Source of the DNA: Janthinobacterium sp. 1_2014MBL_MicDiv
GTDB lineage: Bacteria; Pseudomonadota; Gammaproteobacteria; Burkholderiales; Burkholderiaceae_D
NCBI RefSeq assembly: GCF_001865675.1
Contig: NZ_CP011319.1
Span: 4,092,001 to 4,156,000, forward strand
DNA length: 64,000 nucleotides
Direction: 5' to 3'
In this document: positions 31,145-40,351 of the stretch, in pieces
How positions within the stretch are numbered: the stretch's first letter is position 1
Layout: every line of letters begins with the position of its first letter
The notes under the pieces: generated by a model
Database searches by the model: none
What the model was told of the DNA's origin: nothing
Seen by the model: the letters and a program-made list of their open reading frames with translations, nothing else
Program-made: the position numbers and the translations under genes

Positions 31145-31421
31145 AGCGTCCCACGCCGCGTTCACCGGGGCGTGTCCATACAGGGTCAGGGGTGCTGACG
31201 ACGTGTTCGGGCGTGGACGATCAGGACGGTGGTCCTGGATACGTGTGCGGATGGAGCAAAAACAGTGCCGCAGCAATCGGGGGCGTCAACGCGCCGAACG
31301 ATGCTGCAGAGAGCATTTCGTCAGCGTTAGCAGTTGATGGCGAAGAAGCGAGGCACTTTTGGCTCCAATAAGGAAGGGGTTCGAGAAAGAACGGGGAATA
31401 TAACGGCTGTTTGATTATTTT
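31145..31421. other. intergenic region upstream of the RNA repair genes
   Basis: This stretch between the RNA ligase start and the TpsB hairpin has no convincing gene. The part at 31325-31425 is AT-rich and could carry the repair-operon promoter on the minus strand. I see no RtcR-like regulator gene or clear -24/-12 promoter. Confidence 0.45.
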
Positions 31422-31452
31422 GCAAGGCGCACGTTTCAATCGTGCGCCTTGC
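31422..31452 (-). terminator. hairpin after tpsB
   Basis: A 12-bp perfect stem (GCAAGGCGCACG with CGTGCGCCTTGC) lies 11 bp beyond the tpsB stop. No T-tract follows on the minus strand. Confidence 0.55.
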
Positions 31453-31462
31453 AGTGCGCCGC

Positions 31463-33154
31463 CTAGAAGCGGTACTCGAGGTTCAGCCACACGCGCGGCT
31501 TGGGATCGCTGTTCGCCTCCGATTGCGGCCGGCCGCCCACCGTGCGCCAGGCCAGGGCCGCATCCACGCTCCACGCCTGGTGCTGGTAGCGCAAGCCCAG
31601 GCCGCCGCCGCGCAGGCTGCGCCGGTTATCGCCGGCCACCACGGGCTTGGCGTTGAGCGTGACGCGCCCCGCATCCATGAACGCATACGGCGTGAAGGCG
31701 CCGGCGCCGTAGCGCAGTTCCAGCTGCGCCAGGCCGCCCTCGTCGCCCGTGGCTTCGCCCGATGGATAGGCGCGCACGCCGCTGGCGCCGCCCAGGCTCA
31801 GCTTTTCCGACGAGTCCAGGTTACCGTCCGCCTGCTGCCAGCCCACATGGGCCATCAGGCTGAAGCCGGCAGGCAAGGATTGCAGGCGCACGACATCGAG
31901 GTTGAACTTATGAAAGCTGCCCCTGGTGCCGTAGGCATCGACGGCGGCCAGGCCCGCATCGAGCTTCAGCTTGCCCGGCGTCCAGCTCACGCTGCCATAC
32001 GTCACGCCATCCCAGGCGTCGCGGTAATCGAACTGCAGGGCCACGGGCAGCGACTTGCTCGACTTGCTTTCATAGGTGGCCGTGCTGTCGCGGTTATCCT
32101 GCAAGTCCTTCGACTGGTAGGTGGCGATCAGGGTCAGGTTCGCCTGTTGCGAGCGCAGGATGGGATAGCTGAGGCCGGCGCTTGCCACCTTGGCCGTGCC
32201 ATTCGCATGCAGGCTGGCAAATTCCTTCGCCAGCACATAGCTGGTGTGCGAATACGCCACATTGCCGCGCAAGCCCGAAACACCCAGGGGCAGGCTGTAG
32301 CCAAGCGAACCGAGCCATAACTCCTCCTCGCTGAGCAGGGCCCGCACGCTGATCTGGTCGCCCAGCAGGAAAGGACTGTTGATATCGACATTCGCCCGCA
32401 GCCGGTTTTTCCCCGTGTAGCGGCTGCCGGCGTTGTCCAGGCCGATATCGCCGCTGATGCGCCGCTCGCGCGCCACCTGGACGATCAGGTCGCCCGTGCC
32501 CGCCTGCCCGCCCGGACGCATCGTGGCGCTGGCCACGATGCCGGGCAAGTCATCGAGCAGCAAGGCGGCACGTTCGAGCGGGGCGCTGGCGATCACGCTG
32601 CCTGGTTGCAAGTTGCCAAGGAAGGCTGTCGCCTGCCGCGCCAGCGCGGCATCTTCACCTTCCGCCCGAACCACGCCGTAGCGTCCCTCGATGATGTCGA
32701 TGCGCAGCTCGCCGTGCTCGAGGCCTTGCGGCGGCACGATGGCGCGGGCAAACGGATAGCCGCCGGCATGGTAAAACGCGCTGAGGCGCCCGGCCAGGCC
32801 GCGCAGGCCGGCCAGGTCAAACGTCGTGCCCGTTACCTCGCCCAGCGCCGCGCGCAGCGCCTCCTGGCTGAACACGGAATTGCCCGCCAGCGTCACGGAA
32901 CGCAGCGTCACGGCCGGCCCGCCGGGCGCCACCGGTGCCGCGTCGAGCGGCGCCTGTATCGTCAACGGCTGGCTGTCGCGCGGCGGCGCCAGCGGCGCCT
33001 GCAACTGCCGCAGGGTTTGCCCCGCATCGGGGGGAACTTGCGCGTGCGCGGCAAACGGCAGGAAGGCCAGGCCCAGCGCCAGGGCAAGGCGCGTCGCCTG
33101 TGGATGTGGATGTTTTTTCATGGATGCTTTTATTTGTTGAGTCAGTGCCTTCAT
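31463..33154 (-). CDS. two-partner secretion outer-membrane transporter (TpsB, FhaC/ShlB family)
   Basis: The product is a 563-residue outer-membrane protein. It has a signal peptide (cleavage near AHA, about residue 37), a Pro-rich segment, a POTRA region (VTLAGNSVFSQEALRAALGEVTG and GYPFARAIVPPQGLEHGELRIDIIEGRYG), and a C-terminal 16-strand barrel ending in LNLEYRF. The barrel carries the family motif VRAYPSGEATGDEG in loop 6. The ATG at 33154 overlaps the tpsA stop by ATGA. It exports the adjacent TpsA protein through the outer membrane. Confidence 0.9.
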   Translation of the reverse strand: MKALTQQIKASMKKHPHPQATRLALALGLAFLPFAAHAQVPPDAGQTLRQLQAPLAPPRDSQPLTIQAPLDAAPVAPGGPAVTLRSVTLAGNSVFSQEALRAALGEVTGTTFDLAGLRGLAGRLSAFYHAGGYPFARAIVPPQGLEHGELRIDIIEGRYGVVRAEGEDAALARQATAFLGNLQPGSVIASAPLERAALLLDDLPGIVASATMRPGGQAGTGDLIVQVARERRISGDIGLDNAGSRYTGKNRLRANVDINSPFLLGDQISVRALLSEEELWLGSLGYSLPLGVSGLRGNVAYSHTSYVLAKEFASLHANGTAKVASAGLSYPILRSQQANLTLIATYQSKDLQDNRDSTATYESKSSKSLPVALQFDYRDAWDGVTYGSVSWTPGKLKLDAGLAAVDAYGTRGSFHKFNLDVVRLQSLPAGFSLMAHVGWQQADGNLDSSEKLSLGGASGVRAYPSGEATGDEGGLAQLELRYGAGAFTPYAFMDAGRVTLNAKPVVAGDNRRSLRGGGLGLRYQHQAWSVDAALAWRTVGGRPQSEANSDPKPRVWLNLEYRF

Positions 33155-36100
33155 TGCGCGGCGCTTTCCGCCACCGGGACTACCGGAGCCTGGCGTATGC
33201 CGCCGTTGACGACGAGGATGCGCGTATAGCCCGCACTATCGGTGCCGCCCGCGGCGGCCAGCAGCGTGCCAGCGGCCGCCGGCGCAGGCTGCGCCGCGTC
33301 GGCCACGGGGACGAGCAGCAGTCCACCGGCGATGGTGGCGCCACCAGCGGGCGCCGCGCCGGCAGCACCCTGCCCTGCCACGCCAGGCACGGCCGGTCCC
33401 GCCGCGTAAGCCGTCGTTCCTGCCGCCACGTCGTTGGTGCCCGTGGTGACCTGGCGCCGCGCAAGGCGGATCGCGTTCTCCAGTGCCGGATCCGTCTCGA
33501 TCTTCAGGCTGCCATTGCGCGCCGTGATCACATAGTTGCCGTTGCTCAAGCCGGAAGCGTCGATGGCGTAGCTGCCCACGCTCTCTCCCGCGGCACGGCG
33601 CAGCACGCCGGCCAGGCTGTCGCCGGCCACCAGGCTGCCATCCGTGACCTGGTACGTCAGGCTGGGGTCGGCATTGCCATAGGCCTTGCTTTTCGCATCG
33701 GCCGTCACAACGATGGGGCGCGCGGCGATGCTGGCGCTGGCACTGTCCGTGTTCAGCACATAGTTGCCGTTCGACAGGCTCAAGGTGCTGGCGTCGAAGC
33801 GGCTGTAGCGCCCGGCGCTGCTGCCGCTGACGCGGGCCGTGCCGCTGACGGTGGGCGCGCTGTCGCCATTGACCAGTCCCGACAGGACGAAGCCGGCATT
33901 GAAGGTGGCGCTGCCGTCATACGTCTTGCTGACGGCGACGTCCAGCGCGCGCGGCGTCACCGTCCAGTACACGGGGCCGCCCGGCGTCAGCGTATAGCCC
34001 GTCTTGCCCAGCACCAGGCCCGTGTCATAGGTGATCGTGTAGACCCCGGCCGACGAGGTGGCGGTAGGCGCCCCCAGCCAGGAAATGGTGCCGCTGGCGC
34101 TGGCATCGGTGACCAGCAGGCCACCGCTCAGGGCGTCGTACAGCGCATAGTGAAAGACGGGCACGTCGCCATACACGCTGCTGCCCGGGGCCAGGCGGAT
34201 GTAGACGGGCTTGGACGCATTGCCGGCCGCATTGTCGACCGAGGTAATGGCATCCTTCAGCTGGGCCACGGGCGCGGCCGCATAGTAGACGGACATGCCG
34301 CCGCTCTGTCCCGGGGCCAGGTCGGCCGCGCGCAGGAACATGGCGTAGCTGCCGTCCGTCCGGCCCGAGGCCACGGCGGTGGTGCGGGGATCCTGGTTGA
34401 TGGCATTCGCGAAGACGCAGCACCGGCTGTGCACGGTATCGACGCCCGCCGTCGTGGAATAGAACAGGATGGCCGAGCCGCTCGTCGTGCTGTCCGTTTC
34501 CGTCACCATGATGGCATTCGACGCATTCTTGCCGTCGCTCAATGGCGCAAATGCGCCAGAGACGATATTGCCCTTGGTCTTGTAATTGGCGTCGGAAGCG
34601 CCGATGTAGTCATCGCCCGTGCCCAGCCACATGCGCACATTGGTCAAGGGCGTATCGCTCAGGTTGGTGAGCCGGCTATCCATGTTGACGAAGGAATCGC
34701 CCGCCTTCAAGGCATAGGTATGCGTGACGCGGGCCGACTGGTTCAGGGTGCGGAAAGTCAGCGTCCCCGACGTCACCACCGTGCCCTGCCCCTCCTGGTA
34801 GCCGGCGATATTCAGGGAACGGTTGCTCAGCGCCGCCGCATAGTCGCCGCCGCCCATGCCGGGCATGCCGCCCATGCCGCCGCCCATGCCATTGGCGATC
34901 AGCAGCTCGCCATTCGCATTCCACGACGTGCCGCCATTGCCGCCTGCCGCCACGGCAAACTCGAAGGGCCGGCCCAGGGTCAGCTGGAACCAGCCATTGC
35001 GGCCAGGACTGGTATTGTCAAAATAAAACGGGGTTTTCAGGAGGCCATCGGCCGTAAAGGAATCCTGGCTGCCATCGCCGAAGCGTACCTTGCCATTGTC
35101 CAGCACCAGATTGTTCACCTTGCCGGCGCTGCCTTTTTGCCAGGTGAAGGCGCCGGATGCCGGGATATTCACGGCCACGCCGGCCGCCACCTTGTAGCCG
35201 CTGCCCGCGCCATCGGCCGTGCCCTGGCCATACTGGTAAGCCAGCGAGCCGCTGCCCGTCGCGTTCAGGTTCGCGTTGATGTTGATGTTGCGCTCGGCAA
35301 TCAGGCTGAGCTTGTTGGCCGACCACGCGATGGCGTCGTTCACGTGGATGTCGCCATTGCCGCCCGTCGTGCCCATGCTGCTGGTCATGATGGCGAAATT
35401 ATTGCTGGCCAGGGCATTCGACACCTCGGCCCCCGTCATGTTGCCGCCGCTGGCAGCCACCGTGAAGTCGTTCGGATCGATCAGCCAGGTGCCGGTCGCT
35501 CCGCGCGGCGCGGCCGTGCTGACCCGCGCGGCGTCGATGGCGACCCGGTTTGCACTGGTTTCGATGAAACCGCCGTCGCCGCCCTGCGGCGCGCTGGCGT
35601 CGAGCACGCCTGCCACCCTGACGCTGCCCTTGTCCATGTCGCCCAGCAGCACGATCTGGCCCCGTTCGCCCGTGGCCAGCGTGCGCGCCTCGATCACGCC
35701 CGTATTGTTGATGACGCTTGACGCCAGTTCGCCTGCCGCCTTGGCCGTCAGGAACACCCGGCCGCCGTCGGCCTGGATCGCGCCGCCATTTTCGATCAGC
35801 GTGTCGAGTGCGCCCTGCGTCACTTGCAGCTTGACGGGGCCGCCCACGTCCAGCGTGACCTGGCTGCCGGCGCCCATCAGCACGCTGCCGGCGCGCGCGG
35901 CGAGCGTGCCGCTGTTGACGATGCGGGCGGCAATCAAGGCCACGTAGCCGCCGTCCGCCGCGCGTATCGTGCCTTCGTTGACGATGCTGCCGCCGCCCTT
36001 GCCGTTGAAGACATGCTTGTTGCTGCGCAAACTCGCGCTGTCCACCTCCAGGGTCGACGCCACCAGGCCGCCCACGTTGACCTGGGCCGTGCGGCCAAAC

Positions 36101-36534
36101 AGGATGCCGTTCGGGTTGATCAGGTACACCTGGCCATTCGCGTTCAGGCGGCCGAGGATCTGCGAGCCATTGCCGTCGAGGATGCGGTTGACGGCCAGCG
36201 CGCTGGACGAAGGCTGGACGAAGTTCACGCTTTCCTTGCTGCCGACATTGAAGCTGGACCAGTTCAGCGTGGCCTGCTGGCTCGCCTGCTGCACCGTCGT
36301 GGTGGTGCCGGACTGGCTGATGGTGGCCGTGCCCGCCACCACCTGGCCGCCCGTGGGACCGGCACAGGCGGGTCCACCCAGCGCCAGCGCGCCGATGGCG
36401 GCCACGGCGGCGGCCAGCTTGCGGCGCGCGCCCTTGCCGCGTCCGCGCGACGTCTCGGCGACGGCAACCCAGGCATTCAGGACGTGGCTCCAGACGAGCC
36501 GGTAAATATGATTCAGTGAAGCGTGACGGTGCAT
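33151..36534 (-). CDS. filamentous haemagglutinin-type secreted protein (TpsA) with MBG repeats
   Basis: The product is an 1127-residue exoprotein. The N-terminus is an extended signal peptide (HIYRLVWSHVLNAWVAVAE, then a long hydrophobic core ending near AGPACAG). The TPS secretion domain follows (about 60-300) with NVGSKESVNFVQPSSSALAV and the NPNGILFG motif. The centre (about 480-830) is a block that I do not recognise, with a Gly/Met-rich loop GMGGGMGGMPGMGGG. The C-terminal third has MBG-type beta repeats (SKTYDGSATFNAGF, SKAYGNADPSLTYQV). I chose the ATG at 36534, preceded by AAGGA; the frame is open to 36678. It is probably an adhesin or biofilm factor. Confidence 0.88.
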   Translation of the reverse strand: MHRHASLNHIYRLVWSHVLNAWVAVAETSRGRGKGARRKLAAAVAAIGALALGGPACAGPTGGQVVAGTATISQSGTTTTVQQASQQATLNWSSFNVGSKESVNFVQPSSSALAVNRILDGNGSQILGRLNANGQVYLINPNGILFGRTAQVNVGGLVASTLEVDSASLRSNKHVFNGKGGGSIVNEGTIRAADGGYVALIAARIVNSGTLAARAGSVLMGAGSQVTLDVGGPVKLQVTQGALDTLIENGGAIQADGGRVFLTAKAAGELASSVINNTGVIEARTLATGERGQIVLLGDMDKGSVRVAGVLDASAPQGGDGGFIETSANRVAIDAARVSTAAPRGATGTWLIDPNDFTVAASGGNMTGAEVSNALASNNFAIMTSSMGTTGGNGDIHVNDAIAWSANKLSLIAERNININANLNATGSGSLAYQYGQGTADGAGSGYKVAAGVAVNIPASGAFTWQKGSAGKVNNLVLDNGKVRFGDGSQDSFTADGLLKTPFYFDNTSPGRNGWFQLTLGRPFEFAVAAGGNGGTSWNANGELLIANGMGGGMGGMPGMGGGDYAAALSNRSLNIAGYQEGQGTVVTSGTLTFRTLNQSARVTHTYALKAGDSFVNMDSRLTNLSDTPLTNVRMWLGTGDDYIGASDANYKTKGNIVSGAFAPLSDGKNASNAIMVTETDSTTSGSAILFYSTTAGVDTVHSRCCVFANAINQDPRTTAVASGRTDGSYAMFLRAADLAPGQSGGMSVYYAAAPVAQLKDAITSVDNAAGNASKPVYIRLAPGSSVYGDVPVFHYALYDALSGGLLVTDASASGTISWLGAPTATSSAGVYTITYDTGLVLGKTGYTLTPGGPVYWTVTPRALDVAVSKTYDGSATFNAGFVLSGLVNGDSAPTVSGTARVSGSSAGRYSRFDASTLSLSNGNYVLNTDSASASIAARPIVVTADAKSKAYGNADPSLTYQVTDGSLVAGDSLAGVLRRAAGESVGSYAIDASGLSNGNYVITARNGSLKIETDPALENAIRLARRQVTTGTNDVAAGTTAYAAGPAVPGVAGQGAAGAAPAGGATIAGGLLLVPVADAAQPAPAAAGTLLAAAGGTDSAGYTRILVVNGGIRQAPVVPVAESAAQ

Positions 36535-36806
36535 GCTGTGTATCCTTGTCATTGTGGATGGGGGCGCGGCCGCGCGCGAGCCCTCCCTCACCCGGGAGGG
36601 GCAGCGCCGGCGGGCGAGAAAGCGGCTGGACACGCGCGATGCGGCAGCCCTCTGTCCCTGGCGCCATTTCTGTTGCATTTCGCTACACAGTCGTGGCTAA
36701 AAGCTACAGAAATTTCTTGGGGGAAATATAACAAGAATTGCAGATTTATAAGTGAGCAAACCTGAGCAATTCCCGAGCGATTCAGTCGGGAATATGCGCG
36801 CCGAGG
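36535..36806. promoter_or_regulatory. AT-rich region upstream of tpsA
   Basis: There is no gene in this gap. The part at 36680-36780 is rich in A and T and is the likely promoter region for tpsA. I cannot assign a specific -35/-10 pair or regulator site. Confidence 0.35.
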
Positions 36807-38807
36807 CTAGGCTGGCAGGCGCATGGAAAAGCTGACGATGCCGTCGCTGCCCGTGCGCTCCAGCGTCACCTGGCCGCCGTGCAGTTCGGCGATGCGCCGC
36901 ACCAGGTACAGGCCCAGCCCGGCGCCCGGCTTGTGCTGGGCGATGCGGCCACGGAAGTATTTCTGGAACAGGCGGGGGATTTCATCGACGGGCAGCGCGT
37001 CGCCATCATTGCTGACGGTAAACTGGATGCCGCCATCGGCGGGCATGGCCGCGTCGAAGCGTATGGCTTGCGCCTGCGGCGCGTGCCGGTCAGCATTGCT
37101 GAGCAGGTTGCGCAGCGCCACGCGCAGCAGGCCGGGATCGCATTGCAGGCGCGCCGGCAAGTCCCGCATGCTGGCCTCCACCCTGCCGGCCGGCCATTCG
37201 GCCAGCACGGTCTCGAGCAGCACGCGTGGATCGCAGTGCTGGGGACGGAAAGTGGCCGCGCTCGTTTCCATGCGGTCGGCGCTCAGGTATTCATCGACGA
37301 GGGCGGCCATGCGGCCGCTGGCCTCGCGCAGGTTCTGGCAGCGCTGCAGCGTCTTGTCCCACACGGCGCCAGGATTGCGGGCAATTTGCTGCGCCGTCGT
37401 ATTGATGATGGCCAAAGGCGTGTGGAATTCATGCGATACCATGGCCACGAAATCCTGCTGCTCTTCGCGGGTGCGCGTTTCCACCTCTAGCGCCGCGCGC
37501 AACTCGCCTTCGAGCGCGGCGCGCCGGCCGATTTCCTGCCGCAGGGCGGCCGTGCGCAGCGCCACCTGTTCTTCCAGCCGCTCGTTGAGCGCCCGCACGG
37601 CCCGCACGGCCTGTGCCTGCGCCAGGTCCTTGGCGCGGCGCAGTTCCGCGTAGCGCCGGTTCAAGCGCAAGCTCATCAGCATCATGTGCACGAACGCCCC
37701 CAGGGTAGCGGCGTGGTTGGTCCAGAAATTGGGCGGCAGCACGCCCATATTGCGCAGGAAGCTGACCAGCACGCCCGCGTAAAAAATGCCGAATATCAGC
37801 AGGAAGGCGCGCGCCGGGCGGTGGCCGCGCAAGGCCAGCCAGGTGGCCAGCGCGATGAAGACAGCGATCAGCGGCAGCGCCGCGCCCTGCACCACCAGCA
37901 CGCCGGCGGCGTAGCGGCCGCACAGCACCAGCAGGGCCCCGGTCAGGGCGGCGGCGGCCGTGGCGCCCATCACGCCGCGGCTGAAGCGCGGATACAGGGC
38001 GGACAACTCCAGCTGCAAGATGGAGAAACGGGTACCGACGGCGATGGACGCCGCCATCGACACGCCCAGCATGGGATCGGAAAGCCAGTTCGGCATGCTG
38101 AAGATCTGCTGCGGAATGGCGATCGTCAGCGCTTCCGTGGTGGCATTGCTCAACACATACAGCAAATACCAGCCACTGTGGGCTTCCCGCGTCATGCGCC
38201 AGAAGAAGATGTGAAACAGGATCAGCAACAGATAGCTGCCGAACTGCAAGCCGTAATACAGGTATTCGCGGCGCGACGACTCATCGAAGGCCGCGCGCGG
38301 CCACAGGGTCAGCTCCGTCGACATGGCTTTCTTGCTGTGCAGGCGCACCAGCCATTGTTCGTCCGCGCCCGCCCGCAGGCGCAAGGGAAACACGACCTGG
38401 CGCGCATCGACGGGCCAGGCGGCGCGCGGCACGTCCGCGCCCGCCGTTTGCAGCGCCCAGCGCCCCTCGCCGTCGAGCCGGTACAGGCGCACATCGTCGA
38501 GCACGGCGTTGCTAAAACGCAACACCCATTCATCGGGCGATGCCGCCGCGCGCACCACGTCCAGGCGCAGCCAGATGGCGTCGTCCGTGTAGCCGGCGCT
38601 GACGGCGGCAGGCAAGGCCCGCCAGCCAGCCGCATGCAGGGCCGCATCGGGATCCAGCTTGCCGCCGGGGTCAGCCAGCATGCGCAGGTGGCCGCTGGCC
38701 GTCACCTTTTGCGCGCCGGCCGGCAGCACCAGAGGCGCAGGCGCGGCCCATCCGGCAAGGGGGTGGAGGGCGGCGAAAAACAGGAAGATGGCGAGCAGGA
38801 TTTGCAT
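36807..38807 (-). CDS. 7TM-DISM sensor histidine kinase
   Basis: The product is a 666-residue membrane sensor. A signal peptide (1-21) precedes an extracytoplasmic 7TMR-DISMED2-like beta domain (about 35-165). A seven-helix membrane block spans about 185-385. A coiled coil follows (about 388-455). The HisKA domain has its phospho-acceptor H459 in AMVSHEFHTPL. The ATPase domain shows the N box NLLSNADRHAP and G boxes GAGLGLYLVRRIAELHGG. I chose the ATG at 38807. It is divergent from the response-regulator gene, 81 bp away. The ligand is unknown; DISM domains often sense carbohydrates. Confidence 0.88.
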   Translation of the reverse strand: MQILLAIFLFFAALHPLAGWAAPAPLVLPAGAQKVTASGHLRMLADPGGKLDPDAALHAAGWRALPAAVSAGYTDDAIWLRLDVVRAAASPDEWVLRFSNAVLDDVRLYRLDGEGRWALQTAGADVPRAAWPVDARQVVFPLRLRAGADEQWLVRLHSKKAMSTELTLWPRAAFDESSRREYLYYGLQFGSYLLLILFHIFFWRMTREAHSGWYLLYVLSNATTEALTIAIPQQIFSMPNWLSDPMLGVSMAASIAVGTRFSILQLELSALYPRFSRGVMGATAAAALTGALLVLCGRYAAGVLVVQGAALPLIAVFIALATWLALRGHRPARAFLLIFGIFYAGVLVSFLRNMGVLPPNFWTNHAATLGAFVHMMLMSLRLNRRYAELRRAKDLAQAQAVRAVRALNERLEEQVALRTAALRQEIGRRAALEGELRAALEVETRTREEQQDFVAMVSHEFHTPLAIINTTAQQIARNPGAVWDKTLQRCQNLREASGRMAALVDEYLSADRMETSAATFRPQHCDPRVLLETVLAEWPAGRVEASMRDLPARLQCDPGLLRVALRNLLSNADRHAPQAQAIRFDAAMPADGGIQFTVSNDGDALPVDEIPRLFQKYFRGRIAQHKPGAGLGLYLVRRIAELHGGQVTLERTGSDGIVSFSMRLPA

Positions 38808-38888
38808 GGCGGCGCAGCTTACCACAGGCAGATCAAGCGACCATCAAGCCGCCTTCACGCCGCCGGGGCGATCGGTTATCCTTGCGCC

Positions 38889-39572
38889 ATGTTGAACCTT
38901 ATTCTGCTTGAAGACGAAGCCGTGCTGCGCCAGGAACTGGCCGAGTTTCTCGGCGACTGCGGCTACCGCGTGAGCACCGTCGCCGACCTGGCCGGCTTTC
39001 ATGCCTGCTACCAGACCGTGCGGCACCACATCGCCGTCATCGACCTGGGCCTGCCCGATGGCGATGGCATGGAACTGGTCAGAACCCTGCGCGCGCAAGA
39101 CCCACAGCTTGGCATCCTCGTGTTTACGGCGCGCGGCACCACGCCGGACAAGATCAAGGGATTGAGCGGCGGCGCCGATTACTACCTGCCCAAGAGCACG
39201 GACCTCGACGAACTGGCCGCCACCCTGCTTGCCTTGCAGCGGCGCCTGGGCGAGCCGTCGGCGCCGGCCACCTGGATACTCGAACTGGGGCCGCGCCGGC
39301 TGTTGCCGCCAGGTTGCAGCGCCATTGCGCTATCACAACAAGATGCCACCGTGCTGCGGGTACTGATGGCCGAGCCGGAACGCATCGTCAGCCGCCAGCA
39401 AATCGTGCAGTCGCTGGGCGAGGATTACCTCGATTACGACCAGCGCCGCCTCGATACGCAAATCCGCCGCCTGCGCCGCAAGACGGAGCAAGCCACGGGA
39501 CTGCCCTTGCCCATCAACACGGCGCGCAATGCGGGCTACCGCTTCTTCGCCGACGCGGCGGTCCGGCCCTGA
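38889..39572 (+). CDS. OmpR-type response regulator
   Basis: The product is a 227-residue DNA-binding response regulator. The receiver domain has the acidic pocket E8/D9, the phospho-acceptor D52 in VIDLGLPDGDG and K102 in LPKST. The C-terminal winged helix spans about 135-225, with the family end NTARNAGYRFF. The gene starts within a longer open frame that begins at 37686, but the ATG at 38889 gives a protein that begins exactly at the receiver domain. It is divergent from the histidine kinase and most likely its partner. Confidence 0.9.
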   Translation: MLNLILLEDEAVLRQELAEFLGDCGYRVSTVADLAGFHACYQTVRHHIAVIDLGLPDGDGMELVRTLRAQDPQLGILVFTARGTTPDKIKGLSGGADYYLPKSTDLDELAATLLALQRRLGEPSAPATWILELGPRRLLPPGCSAIALSQQDATVLRVLMAEPERIVSRQQIVQSLGEDYLDYDQRRLDTQIRRLRRKTEQATGLPLPINTARNAGYRFFADAAVRP

Positions 39573-39574
39573 GC

Positions 39575-40351
39575 CTAGGCCAGCAACTGTGGCACGGCCG
39601 CCGCCATCAGCGAAATGCCGATCAAGGTCAGCACGGCAAACGCGATGCGGCGCATGCCGCGCTGGGCGATCGGCGGCGGGTAGCGCTTGCCGGCCATCGT
39701 GGCCAGCACGCCCACGGGCAGGGCCAGCATGCACAGCAGCAAGACCTTCGCGTCGAGCTGGCCCTGGCTGCCCGCCATCAGCGAGCGCCCGCCCGCGCTG
39801 ATGGCGAACAGGAAGATCAGGCTGTAGCGGATGGTGGTCAGGCTCATTTCCTGGCGATAGAACTGATACACGAGCGGCGGCCCCGCCAGCGAAAACAGGC
39901 CCGAGAACAGGCCGCCGCACACGCCGCTGATGAAGAAACTGCGCCTGTCGGCCGCACCGGGTCCCGGCGGCGCCTGCAGCAAGATGCTGACGCCGCCATA
40001 CACGATGGCCGCGCCCAGCAGCAGCTTCAGCAAGGGCGCATAGGCCTGGTCCAGATAGCCCAGTAGCAGGACGCCGGCCGCCATGGCCGGCAGCAAGCCG
40101 ATGCTGGCCGCGCGGATGGCGCGCCAGTCCAGGTGGTGCAAGGCGCCCGGCAAGGCCACCAGGCAATTGGCCAGCGACAGCAGGCTGACGAGGGCCGCCA
40201 GCGCGGGTACGGGCGCCAGGCCCAGTCCGCTGGCCACGCCCATGACGATCATGCCCAGTCCGAACCCCGTCACGGTCTGGAAATACGTGCCCGCCGCCAC
40301 CACGCCCAGCAGCGCCAGTACGGGCAAGCTGAACAGAAAGTCAGCGTCCAC
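39575..40351 (-). CDS. TSUP-family sulfite/organosulfur exporter (TauE/SafE)
   Basis: The product is a 258-residue inner-membrane protein with about eight hydrophobic segments and the TSUP features GTYFQTVTGFGLGMIVMG and GVCGGLFSGLFSLAGPPLVYQFY. The start is GTG at 40351, inside the last codons of pta (overlap 11 bp), so translation is coupled. In xsc-pta clusters of other bacteria, TSUP proteins (TauZ-type) are proposed to export sulfite released from sulfonates. That fits here. Confidence 0.85.
   Translation of the reverse strand: MDADFLFSLPVLALLGVVAAGTYFQTVTGFGLGMIVMGVASGLGLAPVPALAALVSLLSLANCLVALPGALHHLDWRAIRAASIGLLPAMAAGVLLLGYLDQAYAPLLKLLLGAAIVYGGVSILLQAPPGPGAADRRSFFISGVCGGLFSGLFSLAGPPLVYQFYRQEMSLTTIRYSLIFLFAISAGGRSLMAGSQGQLDAKVLLLCMLALPVGVLATMAGKRYPPPIAQRGMRRIAFAVLTLIGISLMAAAVPQLLA

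Noticed and set aside
32935..35721. Rightward open frame of over 900 codons opposite tpsA
   Set aside because: It covers the antisense strand of tpsA and part of tpsB. It has no ribosome-binding site and a composition typical of antisense frames.
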